Below are positions 13,101-28,100 of a stretch of 64,000 nucleotides of DNA, in pieces. Within the stretch, counting starts at the first letter, position 1. Every line of letters starts with the position of its first letter. The notes beneath the pieces are model-generated. The model saw nothing but the letters and a program-made list of their open reading frames with translations. It made no database searches and had not been told where the DNA came from. Origin of the DNA: Gorsachius magnificus (lineage: Eukaryota; Chordata; Aves; Pelecaniformes; Ardeidae); NCBI GenBank assembly GCA_034008185.1, contig CM067082.1, positions 101,179,311 through 101,243,310 of the forward strand. The letters are read 5' to 3'. The position numbers and the translations under genes were made by a program.

Positions 13101-16100
13101 TTATAAATCTTCCAAAGACACTTTTCAACATTCATTTCTTTACGTAATTAATTTATTCTAGTGCATGTAAGCATCTGTTATAAGCTTATAGTGGAATCTT
13201 ATCAAATGAACAGTGGTGGTGCTCTGTTGTTAGAGCTTCAGAGCAACCAAAAAAAAAAAAGGCAGTGGTGGAGGGGTGGGTAGGTAGCTGGGGAAAAATT
13301 TGTTACCACTCATAAACTGCTTACACTGGCATAAGTTTGGGATTAGCCTTGTTTGGGTTGATAAATTATTATAATCATAATAAAAAAATCCTTTCATCTG
13401 TGCTTTTCCAAGCACTGAATCAAGATAGGTAAGTTACAATTTCTGTTTTAGAGAGAGGGAAGCTCCAGCCTGAGCTAAATTACTTGTATGGGACCGAGGT
13501 TTCAAAGCAGAACACAGGTGTCCTGATGTCAGAGTCCTCCCCTCCTGCCTCTAAGTAATTTGATCTGGTGTTTGATAAAAAAATAGTCCTGTTTGGTAAC
13601 AGCAGGTATATTGTCAGAACAAAAAGATAACCAGCCTGCTTGTGGTGTGCAGTAGGTAAACAAAGCGGGAGTCTGAAACCTTAGTTCACTCTTCAGATAA
13701 ACTGAGCGCTGTGCCTGGATGCATCCGTGTGGATATCCTCACGCTGTTTCACCATATGCCTTAGCCTTGGCATAGCTGTCTTTTGAAGGAGAGGAGTTCT
13801 GCCCTTGGGAAGGATTTTGCTTTGTGTGGAGACTTCATTGAACTAGTTAAAGCGGGGGTGTGGGGGCGTTGTGTTGTGTGTGCATGGTACAGTTTCCTAC
13901 CAAAAAGGTGCTTAGTGCCATATTAAGGTCAAAGTGTAGATGTTTACTGTGTTTGGTTGCTACTTCTAGAATTACTGAAGAAGCTTAAGGGAGGTGTAGC
14001 TCTTCCTCGAGTGGTATGTGTGTGACAAGATACAATCACAGAATCATAAAATTGTCTAGGTTGGAAAAGACCTTTAGGATCATCAAGTCCAACCGTTTAC
14101 CTAACACTGCCATCCCACCACCATGTCCCTAAGCACCTTATCTATCCTTCTTTTAAATACCTTCAGGGATGGGGACTCTTTTTTTTCCTCCCTATCCCAC
14201 CATCATAAAATGGATTTGAACCATTGACCCTGGAGACTTCTGAGTGTGTCAGAGGACTTGTGTGGTTTTCTGATTTCTGAATCCATTGAATGGATGTTTG
14301 AATTTATTGATCTTTACCTGAAGTTCCACTCTGAACAAGAGTACAAAGTGTGGCGTACTTTGAGTAATCAGTTGAATGCTGGCATCCAGGACCCATCATT
14401 TATCTGAATCCCTTCTGTGTGACAATTGACTTACTGCACACCATGCCACGAATCAGCTTTCCGGACACCGCTCCCTTTTGGGATGTGTTGTAATCAAACA
14501 AGAACTTGCCATCCTAATGAGCTGATTTCTCCTCCTCCAGTAAACCATCATAAATGTAGATGTGTTTAACATAAAACTAAGCCTTCTCCAGTCTGAATTG
14601 TTCTGGTTGTTGTTTGGGAGCAGGTTGGGGAAACAAGTGGTGTAAGGATATCAAACACTATTCAGGAAACTGTAGCTTATTCTCAGTGAAAGCTGACAGG
14701 TAGCCAGATTGCATAATGCCTTTTTTCGGATGACCACTGTGTTGTGACTTTTGGTTTGGGAGGTGGGGAAGCTCTGCTGGTTTCCATGTTCCTAGAGAGT
14801 TTCTCTTCCAGATGTTCCTGGATAACTGAGACTTAGGTGACAAGTGATGTATGCTTGGGGCTTTCTGTAGGTGACAGAAAAAGCACATTCACAGAATATT
14901 TTTCGGTGGCACCAAGTTTGTGTACATCACTATTTTGTCATTTGTGATGCAATTAACTAGTAATTAGCTTTTCCTATAGCCCAGAAGGGGAAGAGGTCTT
15001 GTTTCTCCTTCTCTAGCTCTGTAGTAGGTAAATGTTCTATAAGTAAACCCAGACCTTAGGCTCTATTTAAATATATAAAATAGCTTTTAATAAATGTGTT
15101 AATAGGAAAAGTTGATCAATAAGTGATACTGTTCATATAACAACAATGAAAAAAAAAGACCCACAACATTTTTGAGTGTTGTTTCTGATGTTCCCACTCA
15201 AAGGTAGACTCATCCTGTGAAGGGATTTCCTCAACACTCTTTCCCATGGAAGTTAATAGGACTGTAAATTCTAGTGAATTGACTATTTCCATGTTCCAGA
15301 GGCTTAAGGGAGTAATCAGTAATGTATCTTCCCATAGAGGGAAATGGTGGCTAAAGCATCCTGTGTTATATTTCATACATAGCATCCATGTAAACTTTTC
15401 TTGGTCAAAAGTAAAAGCAAACAACAGATAAAATCAAAGGTTAGTTTCTTAACTTCATACATGACCTGAAGCTGCCAAGCTGCTTTTAGTTGTCATCTTT
15501 GTGTCTAGCTCATTCTTTTAGGTAGTTGTTCTTCAGTAGTTCACTGCATTCAACAGCTTCCTCATATGATAAAGCATGTCAATCCTAGTATCCTTTTGGG
15601 AAGAGGTGAGAGCAAGAAGTGAGAGGAAGAGCATTTTATGGCTCTAAGTGACTTGCCTTCCGTGTGGTGGTCACAAACCAGGACATCAAAAAGAGTCTTG
15701 GATTTAGGAAGAAAATGTGAATACATCCTGGATGATGTGATTGAGCACATCATTGAAGATGATGGCTTGACTTTGACTTCGTTGTCTCAGGTATAAGCGT
15801 TTATTCTCCTTTAGCTATTTTCTGCTCCATGGTGCCACAAAAGATGTGCAGGGACCTTGTGGTGAGAGCAACCACCTATTACACAGGGCTTGTAGGTTCA
15901 CTGTGCTGTGTTCGTCCATAACACGGTCTTCGTACCAAGACCCTGAATGGAGTATTGGGCCATGGAGTGGCAGCAGATGGTTGTCTTCTGTTTGCTTCTA
16001 TTCACCTTTTACTCAGCTCAAGAAGCTTTGCTTACTGTATTAAGAGCCTGAGATAAGAGACAGTGTATAATTACGTGCTGTCACAATGTCCATAGCTGCT

Positions 16101-19100
16101 CTTCTTGTGACTTTAAAGCATCCTCAGATAATTTTTGTTTGATGTAGATACTAGTAACTAATATGTAATCAGAATGCATGGGACACACTTAAGATGAACC
16201 ACCTTGACACTGCTGATTTCTGCATGTAGTATTTATTCCCTAGTTATTTTTTGTTTGTTTTTTCCGAACAAGAAAGTGGAGCAGCCGGCTTGCATTCCTG
16301 CATTCTTTCCTTTTCTGACTCGCTCATTTTGTCCTGTGTCCTGTTTTCAGGTCAGTACTTGGTTCTCAAAACGGATCCAGACAAAAATCAAAGACCTTCT
16401 GCAACAAATGGAGGAAGGTCTGAAGACGGCAGATCCACATGACTGCTCTGCCTATACTGGCTGGACTGGTGAGAAAGCTAGAATTTGAACAAGTGTGTTT
16501 GTTAAATGGCATAATTGGGTTTATTCACAGGAGGAGGTTCTGATACTCTCACAGAATACAAAATACAGCAGCAGAAATACTCTGATAGAGGCATTTGTGT
16601 GAGTTGGTTTCTTTTAACTCTGGACCCCTGGTCACTACTGTCTGGAATGACTTGCATTGATTTCAGTGGACAAAGGATCTAGTTACAGAGAGGTAATTGG
16701 CTTTTGTATATGGAGATCTTTATCTTGCAAAAGGAGTGGATTTTCTAAGGCTACTTCTTTTGGCTTACCTCTAGTTTCTTGAATATTTTCTTAAAATGGG
16801 TTATTTTTACCTTTTGCTGTTCAGCAGATTGATAGTTAGCAGTTGTCTGATGGTTACAGCATCTTCTAGTCATTGAGAGGGGCTATTCTGTGTCCAGGAG
16901 CTGGAGCCTTAAAATCTGGAATATGGATAATTTGGCTCTGCTTGTTCTGTCTGTACAAAAATGGTAAAATGAGCGTGTGAGGAGGGGGAGCATGGGGGTG
17001 GGGGTTGCAAGATTGTGAAGTGCATGACGATAAACAGGTGTGTGCAAGCGCTGGTTATTGCTAGGCGCTGTTGTTCATTTAGCGTTGCATCACTAATGTT
17101 GTCCAAATGTGAATGAGCCCTTCTGATCCTTTAGGCAGAGCCTGCAGTTGTCAAGCCTGATGCGGCCACTACTCTTCAAGCTGCCAAAATGCTTTTCTGT
17201 CTTGGCCTCTTAAGTGCTACTTTGCTATTACAATAGCATATTCTATTCCTGCTCTGGCTAGCTCACGCTTCCGACATACTTAAGCTTTTAGCACAGCATG
17301 TTTGAAATGTACCCTGAGGACATCTATTCTTTATCTTTGTGTAATGAGGGGGAGCAACTTTGAAAAACTCCAGGCTTTGCCCATGCTCAGGCTTAATTCT
17401 GGCAGTGAAAGGGTAAAACTTTGTTGCTTTTTTCGTAATGTTTTGATACAGATGGTGCTGTGGGTGGATGGGTGGGGAAGTTTTAGACAACTCAGACTTA
17501 AACGTAGATGTGTTTCAAGGTCTGAAAGTGAGTCGCTGCTAAGTGAGTGCAGATCTCAAGTGGTGGGCATTCTTGTGCTGACATTACGAAACGGCTCCCA
17601 GGGAGCTGTGTTCTGACACTGTGACTGACAACTGAACTTACGGCTGGTAAACCAGAGCATGCTGAAAATGAGTCATAAGCTAAAAGTAACACAGCCATCA
17701 TTAGCTGAAACAAGAAGATAGATGAACAAGTAACGCAGTCTAATGAGAATTGGGTTTTTCCATCCTGCTTTCCTAGATTGCTGCTACATCTCTTCCAAGT
17801 TGTAAACTTTTAAGGCTTCTGTGGAATTGACTCCTGAATAAAAATACTTAAATGATCTGGCTTTTAAAAAAAACTAGTGAAAGTACTTTCTTCCCAAACT
17901 TGCTCCCTGCATCATTTTGCTAGTGTGCAAATCAGAAGATAAAAGCAATGCTGAAAATAACTGTCCTGCTTGTTATGTACCATTTCTAGGCAAATCTTAT
18001 TGACAGTGCACAGTCCTGAGCATTGGCTTGAGCTTTGTGAAACATCTTTAAAATCTTGGAGCACATACAGTTGGCATATAACAGTCACGGGACTCATGTT
18101 AGAGTCTTATTTTGCTTCTATAAGTACTCTTTGTATGTGCCACTCTGCAGGTGTTGTACAAGGAAGGATTGGATGAACTGGGCCTCATGGCTTTCTGATC
18201 AAGTCTTGATCAAGCCCAGGTACCTACACGTTTGTTACAACATAAAAAAGGATTGCAGAAATCCCAGTAAATAGGCCACAAGTTCCCATGCCACTGAATT
18301 GGGCTAACCAAGCTCTGCAGCTCTTCTCTTGGACTCATCTAGAAAGGCCTGTTCAAAGCCAGACCAGAGAACATCTGAGGATGTACCCTGTACATGGCTC
18401 TTGTAGTGCCATTCTTATCGTACTCTTCAGGTAGCCTCTCTGTGGAGCTAAGTGGGCCTTGTGGGTACTCAGCTTTAGTTGTGGCTGGGGAGAGTGCTCT
18501 CCCTGTTTAGAAATGAGTTTGAGACACAGGATGGTGTAGAGGTAAATGTTTTGCATCTGTCTGCAGAATTGCTTGCAATTGGCCAATAAACATCAACTTA
18601 GTTGGATTTGTTTCACTTTCTTCAGTCTACATTGTTGCAATTTTTAAGGTTTGGGGTTTTTTTGTTTTAACAGCAAACTATATAATGAGTTTAATGGAGT
18701 GAAGCTTGATATTACCTTCTGGCATTCCCTGAAGACTTGTTTGCTTTCTGGCTTTTACAAACCATCTTAACTTGTAGAAGCTCATAATCTTATTGTGAAA
18801 TGCATTTAAGGGTTATGAAGAACTTGGCAAGTTAATCCAAAAACTCATCAAAAGATCCTTTTACAAATCAAATGGAAAACTAAGTCACTTCTTACATATA
18901 ATAGACAGGTAGTGTACAGTCAATGTACAGTACTTGGTCATGCACATGCTTGTTAGCCCATGTTTTTGAGTCTTCAGTGATTTCTTCACCGAGCATCAGT
19001 GCCCATGTCATGAATTTTCTTCATTCTCTGCAAATTATGAATCTACCGTTGGACTTCAGTCTGTTTTTTTTTTTCTATTATTATTTTTGTCACAATCCAA

Positions 19101-22100
19101 ATTGAAATGTAATCAAAACAGATGGCCTGATGCCTTCCCATTGCATGAGCTAGGACCCTTGACTGGCATGTTTTAATTGCCCAAATACCTGTTCTCATTT
19201 GAGTTACTGGTTCAGAGGTACTAAAGAGGGGCATATAATTTACTTCGATAGTTTCATTTACTTTTCCTTCTCTTTTTCATGTGGTTGTTCCAGGTATTGC
19301 CCTCTTGTATCTGCAACTGTACCGTGTCACAAAAAACCATAGCCATTTGCAGCGATCTCTTGATTATGTGAAGAGAATCCTTCGCAATCTGAATGGCAGA
19401 AGAGTTACTTTTCTCTGTGGTGATGCTGGGCCGCTGGCAGTGGGTGCAGTGGTTTATCACAAGCTGAAAAATGACAGTGAATCTAAAGAATGTGTTGCCA
19501 AGTAAGTGGTTGGTGGTGGAAAAAGCCATGCCCTTCATTTGTAGACAGCACTGGTTCAGTAACATTAGCAAGTGGAGTTTTGGAGGACAGAATTAAAAAA
19601 TGGAGAAGCTTTCTCTCCCCCGATACATTTTCAGTAGAAGAATACAAAATAGGCTTTATCTTTATTTAAAGCTGTCTTACACTTCATTCATGTTTAGCGG
19701 GTTTATCTTGAGTCCTCTTGCTTTAAGGACAGGATGTCCTGGACATATCTGTAGTGCATGCACGTTTTGATTTTGTCACATTGAAGTGACATTTAACAAA
19801 AGCTGCATGCTTGTCATTGGCAATATATACTGCTTGTGCAGTGTGTGATGCTTCCTGTAAAGCGTGGGTCTTAATTGCGGATTCATTACAAAACATGTAC
19901 ACTGCAGGGGTGTGGAAACATCCAGACAGAAACATGGTACATCAGATTGATATGTAACAAAAGATTTCATAGAATAAAAACGAGGTGTTTGCTAAACTGT
20001 TAAAGGCAAGGTCTTTAATTAGGTTAGAGCATATGAAGTATAGCCTGAAAAAATTCCAGCCCCTTTCCAAAGTAATCTAGATGTAACAAATATCTTGAGA
20101 AATCCCATTTAGCTTCCTTGAAGAACTAACTGTCCCTTTGTTGGTATGGAGCTGACTGCTGTCCCAGCAAGGACTTGGAAGCACTGGAGCCCTGTGGGGT
20201 TTGCATTGGCACCAGCAATCCACCTGCTAGCAGTCCGGCAGCATACCTTACACTGCCAGAATTTGAGGACTAGCCTTGTGTCCTCATCTCTGTTCTGGTT
20301 TATGTTTGGAAATATAATTGGTCTCTTTCTAATCTAGAATCCTAGTGAGATTAATCTCTGCTGCTGTTCCTGAATGAATATTTCAGTTTTGAAATGGGTG
20401 GTACGTTTGCGGTGTTTTTGCTTTTAGAACTGTCAGTAGGCTTGGGCATGTCATTTTGGGTGCAGCTAGGGAAAGCACTGTTGCTGTAAGGTGTGAAGCA
20501 TGAGTATAGCAAAATGAGATTAGCAATAAATCTTTTAGTCTCGCCTCTGCTTGGAAAGTAATTTCTAGGAGGAGAACTGAAAAGGAGGTTAGTTTGATTA
20601 TTTGTTCCTTTTCTTCCTTCCTTTTTTGTTTACAAATATTTTCATGACACCTGCTGAGTGTTACATTATAGATGTCAAAATGTAATCTCTGATTGCACTT
20701 AAACTTTGTACCTTGTAGCTGTCTTAACAGTGGACAGTTTAACAGAAAATAATTTCATTCCAAGTCCAAAGAGTAGTTCCAAGAAAGGAGTGATAATATA
20801 TTTTTTTTTATTTTTTTGGTCAGTGGCTTTTCCATGGTATTAAGCAGTGACAGCATAAACAAGCTACTGGGTCAGTATTTTTGCTCCAGCATGATGTTAG
20901 TGTTAACATTTCTGTCAGGTAATAGCTGTTGGGGGGAGATCTGGGAATTGAATTTGGTCTTAATCCAGATTGTCTTGTCCCCTCCCCCAATTTAAAATGT
21001 GATCATCTCCATGGTTTCATCTAATTGCCAATTTAATCACAAAAGATAGGAAGAGACAGGGAGGGAGTGGGCAGGAGAACAGATCTCTGCTGCACCTCAT
21101 TTCTGATGCAGACTGCTGGAGTAATAGCAGGGAGTCTCTAGGGAGCAAATGAGTGTTGCAATGGCCAGCCCAAGGTTTTTTTCCATCCATAAAGGCAAGC
21201 AAAACGCTTGTGCATAATAGCAGTGCCCTTTTCAAAACTGGGCAGCTAAATGTTTGAGACAACAGGTTGTCTAGGGAGGGGGAGTGCTGAATGGTGGTTT
21301 TTTTGCTTGTTTTTGTTATTTCCCTCTTACACATCTACAGTTAAGGGTCCTTGCTTAGGTGAAATTCCCAGACACTACAGGTGGCACTTGCTATTTGTTG
21401 GAGTAGTTCTCCAGACTCATGCGACTCCACCCTGCACCCATACCCCTGTTTCTGTCTGCACAAAAACCTGGCGGTTGCACTAATATTCACCTGGCTCTGG
21501 CTCGCAGTTGCCTGTCTGTCAGGGGCGGCAGGCATGCAGAGCTCCTGTGTGTAAACCTGGCAGCCAGCTGAACTGGGGGTGACTGAAGGTAAGTGGTGGG
21601 GCTTTGGCACTCGTTCTGCTTCTGGTTTGATTAATGGCTTGTGCAGTACGTAGTCCAGTATAGTCTCTAGAGAAGATGCTCTCTCTGCCCACCTTCCTTG
21701 TCTGATGCAGGTTGTTGCAGCTCCAAAGGACAGTCGTAAGCACAGATGCTGAACTTCCAGATGAGCTGCTTTATGGCAGAGCAGGTTACCTATATGCTTT
21801 GCTGTACCTGAATACTGAAATCGGTCCGGAAGCTGTCCCACAGTCTGTTATCAAAGAGGTAAGATACTTTTCTCCTTCCAGTGCCACAGCATCAGCAAGT
21901 TTGAACTGGAATCACTCCTTCGCATAATTCAAGGGATTAAGAGAGGGAGGCTGGAGAAGAAAGGGACCATTTCTACCTGAATACTCAAGTCCAAATGAAT
22001 GGAATATTGTTGTCCTGTCACTGTTTATTGTGGCTTATTCTCTGCTGTGGTTTTAGTCATGACAAAGCAAACCCCTTTGAATCAAAGCAAGCAAGACAGA

Positions 22101-25100
22101 TGGAAGGGGTGTGTTCTCTTTCTTAGGTAATAGATGCTATTATTGAATCGGGGAAAAACTTTTCAAAGGAAGAGCGGAAAACAGACCGTTGCCCTCTGCT
22201 GTACCAGTGGCACAGGAAGCAATACGTGGGAGCGGCCCATGGAGTGGCTGGGATCTATTACATGCTCATGCAGGTAAGAGCATCTTCTGTGGGCTGGGGT
22301 GAAATACCAGTGATTTCTTGTTTTGCATCAGAAGATCTTATCTTCAGCTTTCATGCATGTGCAGTGTTGTGCTGGGTCAGGGTCTCGCAATTTGGAGTTA
22401 GAGTCGCAGCACAGAACTGCAGAGATGCTAGCTCAGGCCCTGGTAGCAGAAGAAAACTGTGACTTGGATATTCTCTCATTAGAGTGAATTAACCCTTGAG
22501 TTGTGGTTCAGAGCACCAGTGTTCCAGGAGCTGAAGTTTCCTATCTTCAACAGAGACAGTGAGGTCTCTCATCCTCGTACATTAGGCCAGCTAAATATTC
22601 ACTTACTATCCATCACTCTCAATCTTCAATTTTTTTCTATTTTTAAATGAATGCACCACTGGTGCCTCCTGTCCTCTTGCCCTCCATGCCCTTCCTCTCT
22701 TCTCCTCCAACTTTTATTTTTTTTCTGCTGTCTTGAAGCTTTTGGAAGACTATCCTTAATCACACATTAGTCTTCACTGTGCTTTTATTCTTTAGATGTT
22801 CTTCCTTATCCGGGCTATTTCTCCCCCCAAAATCTATGTTCCTTAGTGCATTTATGACCCCTGCTCTACTCTTTCTGTTGTCCTGAATTAGATTCCTCTC
22901 TTCTGTATAACTCATAGAATCATAGAATCATAGAATGTTTTGGGTTGGAAGGGACCCCTAGAGGTCATCTAGTCCAACCCCCCTGCAGTGAGCAGGGACA
23001 ACTCCTCTTTCCCACACTTAGATCTATTCCCCCTTGCCCTGAGATTCTCCAATAGGATTATGATGTGTTTCAAACAGACCAGTAGATCTTATTTCTGTTG
23101 TACAACCTGGAAAAAGAGCCTTAAGCTTTATTATAGAAGATGGCCATAGAGCTGCAAAATTTTTATTGAACCTGTTTCTGGTTTTTAAAAGTGCTGCTGG
23201 TCTGTGTATCTTTGTAAATGTTAATTTTCTTGCCAGCTCATACAGAATGACTTTCCTTCAGGCAAGTGGAAAGACTGGACATCCTCACAGCCTGAAGCTG
23301 CATATGAATATCCACTGCAGAAGTGATTGAGCTGGTATTTGGTGTTGCCACTGCTTAGCCGTTCCTCATCTGCGAAAGATGCTGTGACTTCTCCCCATCT
23401 GTTTCAGATTAGCTCACACCACTTCCACCAGTAGCTGAGGCTAAAGTGGCTGACTTTGCTGTGGAAGTGGCTACTGCTCTGCTACCTGGGGGCATGTCTT
23501 AACATCACTACAGCCATTTTCTGCCTCAGGCTGCCCCGATTTACTATACCCTTATCTTAACTTCCTGCTTTCTTCAACAAGGTGGTCCACTTCCAGCTCC
23601 GTTATCTTCCATTTTTCCTTCCCTACCTCTGCTAGATCTTCTGAGAAGCATCTGGTCCTTTAAAAAAGCCTCTTTAAAGTCTCCATCCTTCATTTACTAT
23701 TCAAGGCTGATAGCAGAAATAATTGCACAGTGCTTTTTGGTTTAAGCAGCAGCTACTCTGTTTACATGTTAAAATCGTAACTATCTTTTCCTTTACGTAT
23801 AATTGCTGCTTTTAAGAATTACCACAAAGCCATTGTTTATGCAGCATGAGATTACTGTCTTTTCACTGTACATTAAACATTGTGAGTCATTCAGAGTTGA
23901 GTCATCCACTGCAGAAGAACATGGCATATTGGAGTCCATCCTCTCCCCACCCCTCCCATACCAAATGAGGAGAATATTTCTGTATTTTCAGCAAATAATT
24001 CAGGAGATAGTTTGTTGAGTGGTTGGTTGATAACAAGCCTGGTAAAGCTTTCCTGGCTGGGGCGAAATAAAGGCTTTTGGTTTTTTCAGGTTACAAAATG
24101 CAACTATTGAAAGTCTTCCTTCATTTGTCTGTGAGACTGTCAATTGCAGCAGTGTGCTCACCTATTGAACACAAATATGCTGGACCTGGTGGGAAACAGT
24201 GCAATCATATGACATCAAGTCAGCAACAAAGACAAGTTACTTAAAAAAATAAGCTCAGTTATTAGGCTCCTGTAGGCTCCAGTTTCTGCAGTTGTTCGCA
24301 CAGCTTGCAGAAACACCAGAAATCATGTAGGCTGTGTAAAAACAGAGTGCTCTGTTATGAAAATACTGTAAAATGGGCTGGTAGAGGAGGGAATGCCAGC
24401 TAAGAACAACTGCAGACCCAACAGATGCTTGGCTTCTAAACCTTTACTTAAAAGGAGCGTGCACATTGATTGATATATTCTCCTTTTGGCAAGGATGTAA
24501 ACTAAGTAGAAGAAATGAGAAAGAAAATTCAGAACAGCAATCTAAGGATGAGTTTGTCATAGAAAGATATTTAGCTACCTGGAGAAGAAGCTGTTGCTTC
24601 TGAAATTGGAAATACAGATTTATAGCCCATAGCTTCAGGCAGTTTTGTTTATGATGGAATACTTTAACCTTCATAAACCCTTGCCAGGTATGCAACTGCA
24701 TATAGTCTTCATTTACTGGGAAATAGAACAGGTTTGTCTATGTTAGTTATTTTTAAAACAAAATGTGTAACCCATTGAGTTTTAAGTGTGTATTATGAGC
24801 AATATATCTATAAAACCATCTTTCTCCTGTAAGTGTTCTCTCTATTTTAAGGTATAAAGAGAGGCCTGCGAGTCTTGAAATCCATATTCTGTTCTCAATT
24901 CTTCCATAGTCTTTCTGTGTCACTTCCAGTAGGACAGGTAACAACTTGGTGCCCCAATTTCTTTGTTTCTACAGTAGCCGTAAAAACACTCTTCACAAGG
25001 CTATTGTAAGCAGACATTAATTAAATCTGTGTGAAGTGATTCAAAGTATTTGGATCAAGGGCACATATGTAGGATACTTGAAAATAGATCATAGAATTAA

Positions 25101-28100
25101 GTGCTGATACACAATTTGTTACTACTTCTGTTTATGGTTTTGGTGATATTTTTTTTAATGTTTTCTTTAGCCAATTGCAAATGTGGACCAGGAGACACTG
25201 GCAGAGCTGGTGAAGCCAAGCATTGACTATGTGCGTCATAAAAAATTCAGATCTGGGAATTACCCGTCGTCACTGAGCAATGAGACTGACAGACTGGTTC
25301 ACTGGTGCCATGGTGCCCCCGGAGTCATCCACATGCTCATGCAAGCTTATAAGGTGAATCATTCTGTGTTCATATAGACCCCTATTTTTACAGAGAGACC
25401 TGCATGCAGGCCTGTTAGATTGTAAGGTTTGCATGTTATATCTTTCAAGGTCTAGACTTTCAAACCAGAACCCTAGGCTAGGCACCTAAAAATCTCAAAA
25501 TACTTACATAGGTATGTTTGTAAAAAGGAAAGAAGTGGGTAAAATTGCTTCTCAGGGTGCTAGTAGTTAACTAGACTTCAGGCTTTCTTGGAAAAGGGCC
25601 ATGTATTTAAACAATTTGATGTCAGAGTCCTGGGTGTGAGAACATTGACCTAAATTCTTTGAATCTTCAATCCAAGAGTTTTAAGAATTACGTTGGTTTT
25701 CAAAAGCGTAGGTTCATATGCCTTGCCAAAGAATGTCTTCTGTAAATTACTCCATTTTTAAGATGCAGCTCTTGAGAACCTCAGAGCAAAGATCCGAGGT
25801 CCTGTCTAGGGCATAAATATAACCGCTGAGCTACCACAAGCCTACTGTTTGCTCTTCTCCATCCTTAACTAGGTTTGCTATCTCTCTTGTGTTGTGCACT
25901 TCTGATTTGCATGACATTTGAAAGTATTCCATTTAATTAAATTTATGCAAATTGATTCTTGCTTTTGACAGCCCTCCTTGGCAGATTCCCTGGTCGGCCT
26001 CTGGGTGGGCTGATGAAAAACAGGCTTGGTTTATAGAATAATTACTCATGCTGCTACCTGAAATGTGAACTGTAAATCTCTTACAGCATTGCTGAACATA
26101 GCAGCAGTCACAGGTGCTTTTTCTTTGGACTGTGGTAGGAGGTTGACTTCACACTGCAGACTTTTTTTTTTCCCCCCCTTCTTTGTCAGTGCGATGTTTC
26201 TTTCCCTAGCACAAAATGTTTTGTGGGAGATAAGAGGGATAAGTTCTGTTTAGCAGTCTCCTTGCTGGCCTCTTTTTATGTTTAAAATGATGGGGCATAT
26301 GCTGCTTTTCTTTTACTCTTTAGATTCAGCTTTTTGAAGAAGCAGTAAGAAAAATTGGAGTATGTTTTGCTGGCTACGCTTTCATAGCAAGCACAGGGAC
26401 TTGTGATGACAGACAGCAGTGTTTGCCCTGGAAATCAAGTGCTGTTGCCAGGCCTTAATTTGAAATGTTACAGCTAAGTAGCTGACAAACCCTGTTCAGA
26501 GAGAGGGACTTTCTCTATCAAGCTTGTGGATTTAAGCATCTTGCATGTTAATTGCTTCTATTACCTTATTAAGTAGCCTGGCAGGGGATGCCATTTCTCA
26601 AAGATTAAGTCTACAGTAATGCATCAGTTACTAATTTTTTTTTTGTCTTGTTGATCTGTAGAGTGACTTATGCAAAGAGGAACAAAAAAGTAGCCTTATA
26701 AAGGTAGAAATCTGGTGGTGTCCGACTAAATTACTTGCTTTTATTTTCTGCCCTCATGATGGGCTCTCTGTGTCCCAAGTGCACTTCAGCGGCAATAAAC
26801 TTTGCAAAATAGGTCCTTTGCCCAAACTGGGTAGTGCTTCTGAGTATTTCCAATACAAATACTAATCAAGGTAATGGAATGTTCCTACTTCTACTTGTGA
26901 CAGAGAAGAGAGCCCTGTGCTATGCAAAGAGATAGTCTTGCGCATTTTTGACATGGAATTGAAGGCAGATGGTGAGTAACCATGAAGAATTACTCAGGAC
27001 AACCAGGACCTAGCCCTTTAAGACCAGATTTGATGGCCAGTATTCTGCGTTACATTTTTTGGAGGCAAGAATTATGTTTCTGTGTTTCAAATTAAATGAC
27101 GTTGTGGTTTGGGAATGGAGCAAGAAAGGACCACGTACCCTTCAAATAGATTATAGGTTGTAGAACCAAGGACCTTCAACTTGAGTTTTTCCTTTGGGGT
27201 CCTGATTTCAGAAACAAGAACTTAAGAAGTTCTTTCTTTTTCCATGCAGGGAGAGGAGAAACAATTTAGTAAGAAAAGAAAGGCAAGTCTATGATGAATG
27301 GATTATTAAAATTAAAAATAAATTATTTATGGAAAAACCCCACACCAACAGCAAAACATCTCTTGGGTCCAGCTTCCCTTTGTTTTCATTAGTGCTTCAG
27401 TTTATGTGTGTTTATTCTCTCTTTTTATTCCACAGACTTTTAAAGAGGATAAATACTTGAAAGATGCTATGGATTGCAGTGATGTCATCTGGCAGCGAGG
27501 TTTATTGAGAAAAGGATACGGGATCTGCCATGGTACTGCTGGCAATGGCTACTCCTTCTTGTCTCTCTATAACCTAACTCAGGACAAAAAGTACCTCTAC
27601 CGAGCTTGCAAGGTGAGCTCTGCAGCATCCCAGCAAAATTACCGTTCCCTTTCATGTCATAACGCCTGTGCAAGAGTAGACTGTGGTTGGAGTAGGCTGT
27701 TGTGTGCTGGAGCTGGCTGGCTGTGCGGCTGGGTGGGACAACCGGGTCCTGTCACTTGCTCCTCTGTGCTCCCACTTTGACTGGATGACTTCAGCTGTGT
27801 ATGTGGGGCACACACCATCTTAATACGCAGAGTGAAGTGCACTAAAGTTCTGTAACGGGGGAGGAACTAAACACATTCAGAAGAAAATAAGAGTCTGAAA
27901 ATCAGCCTGCCTGAACAATAACAGACTAATGTTTTGTGGTGCTAATTATTCCATTGAGACATCCACTGTCATCTTCAGCTCCTCAAGCGATACTTTTTGT
28001 AGGCTTTTGTAATTATTTGTTTTCAGACTAGTGTCTGTTTGGGGCTTTTAGAGCTCTGAATTGCAGTTACTAAATTGCTCACTTAGATTTTTTTCATTAA

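Larger units (their letters stand above)
4130..16350 (+). other. LANCL2: LANCL2 intron 1
   Basis: A 12.2-kb intron, by far the longest of the gene. It holds the end of the CpG island, the T/G tract, the solo LTR and one CR1 fragment. No further exon is recognised. Confidence 0.85.
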
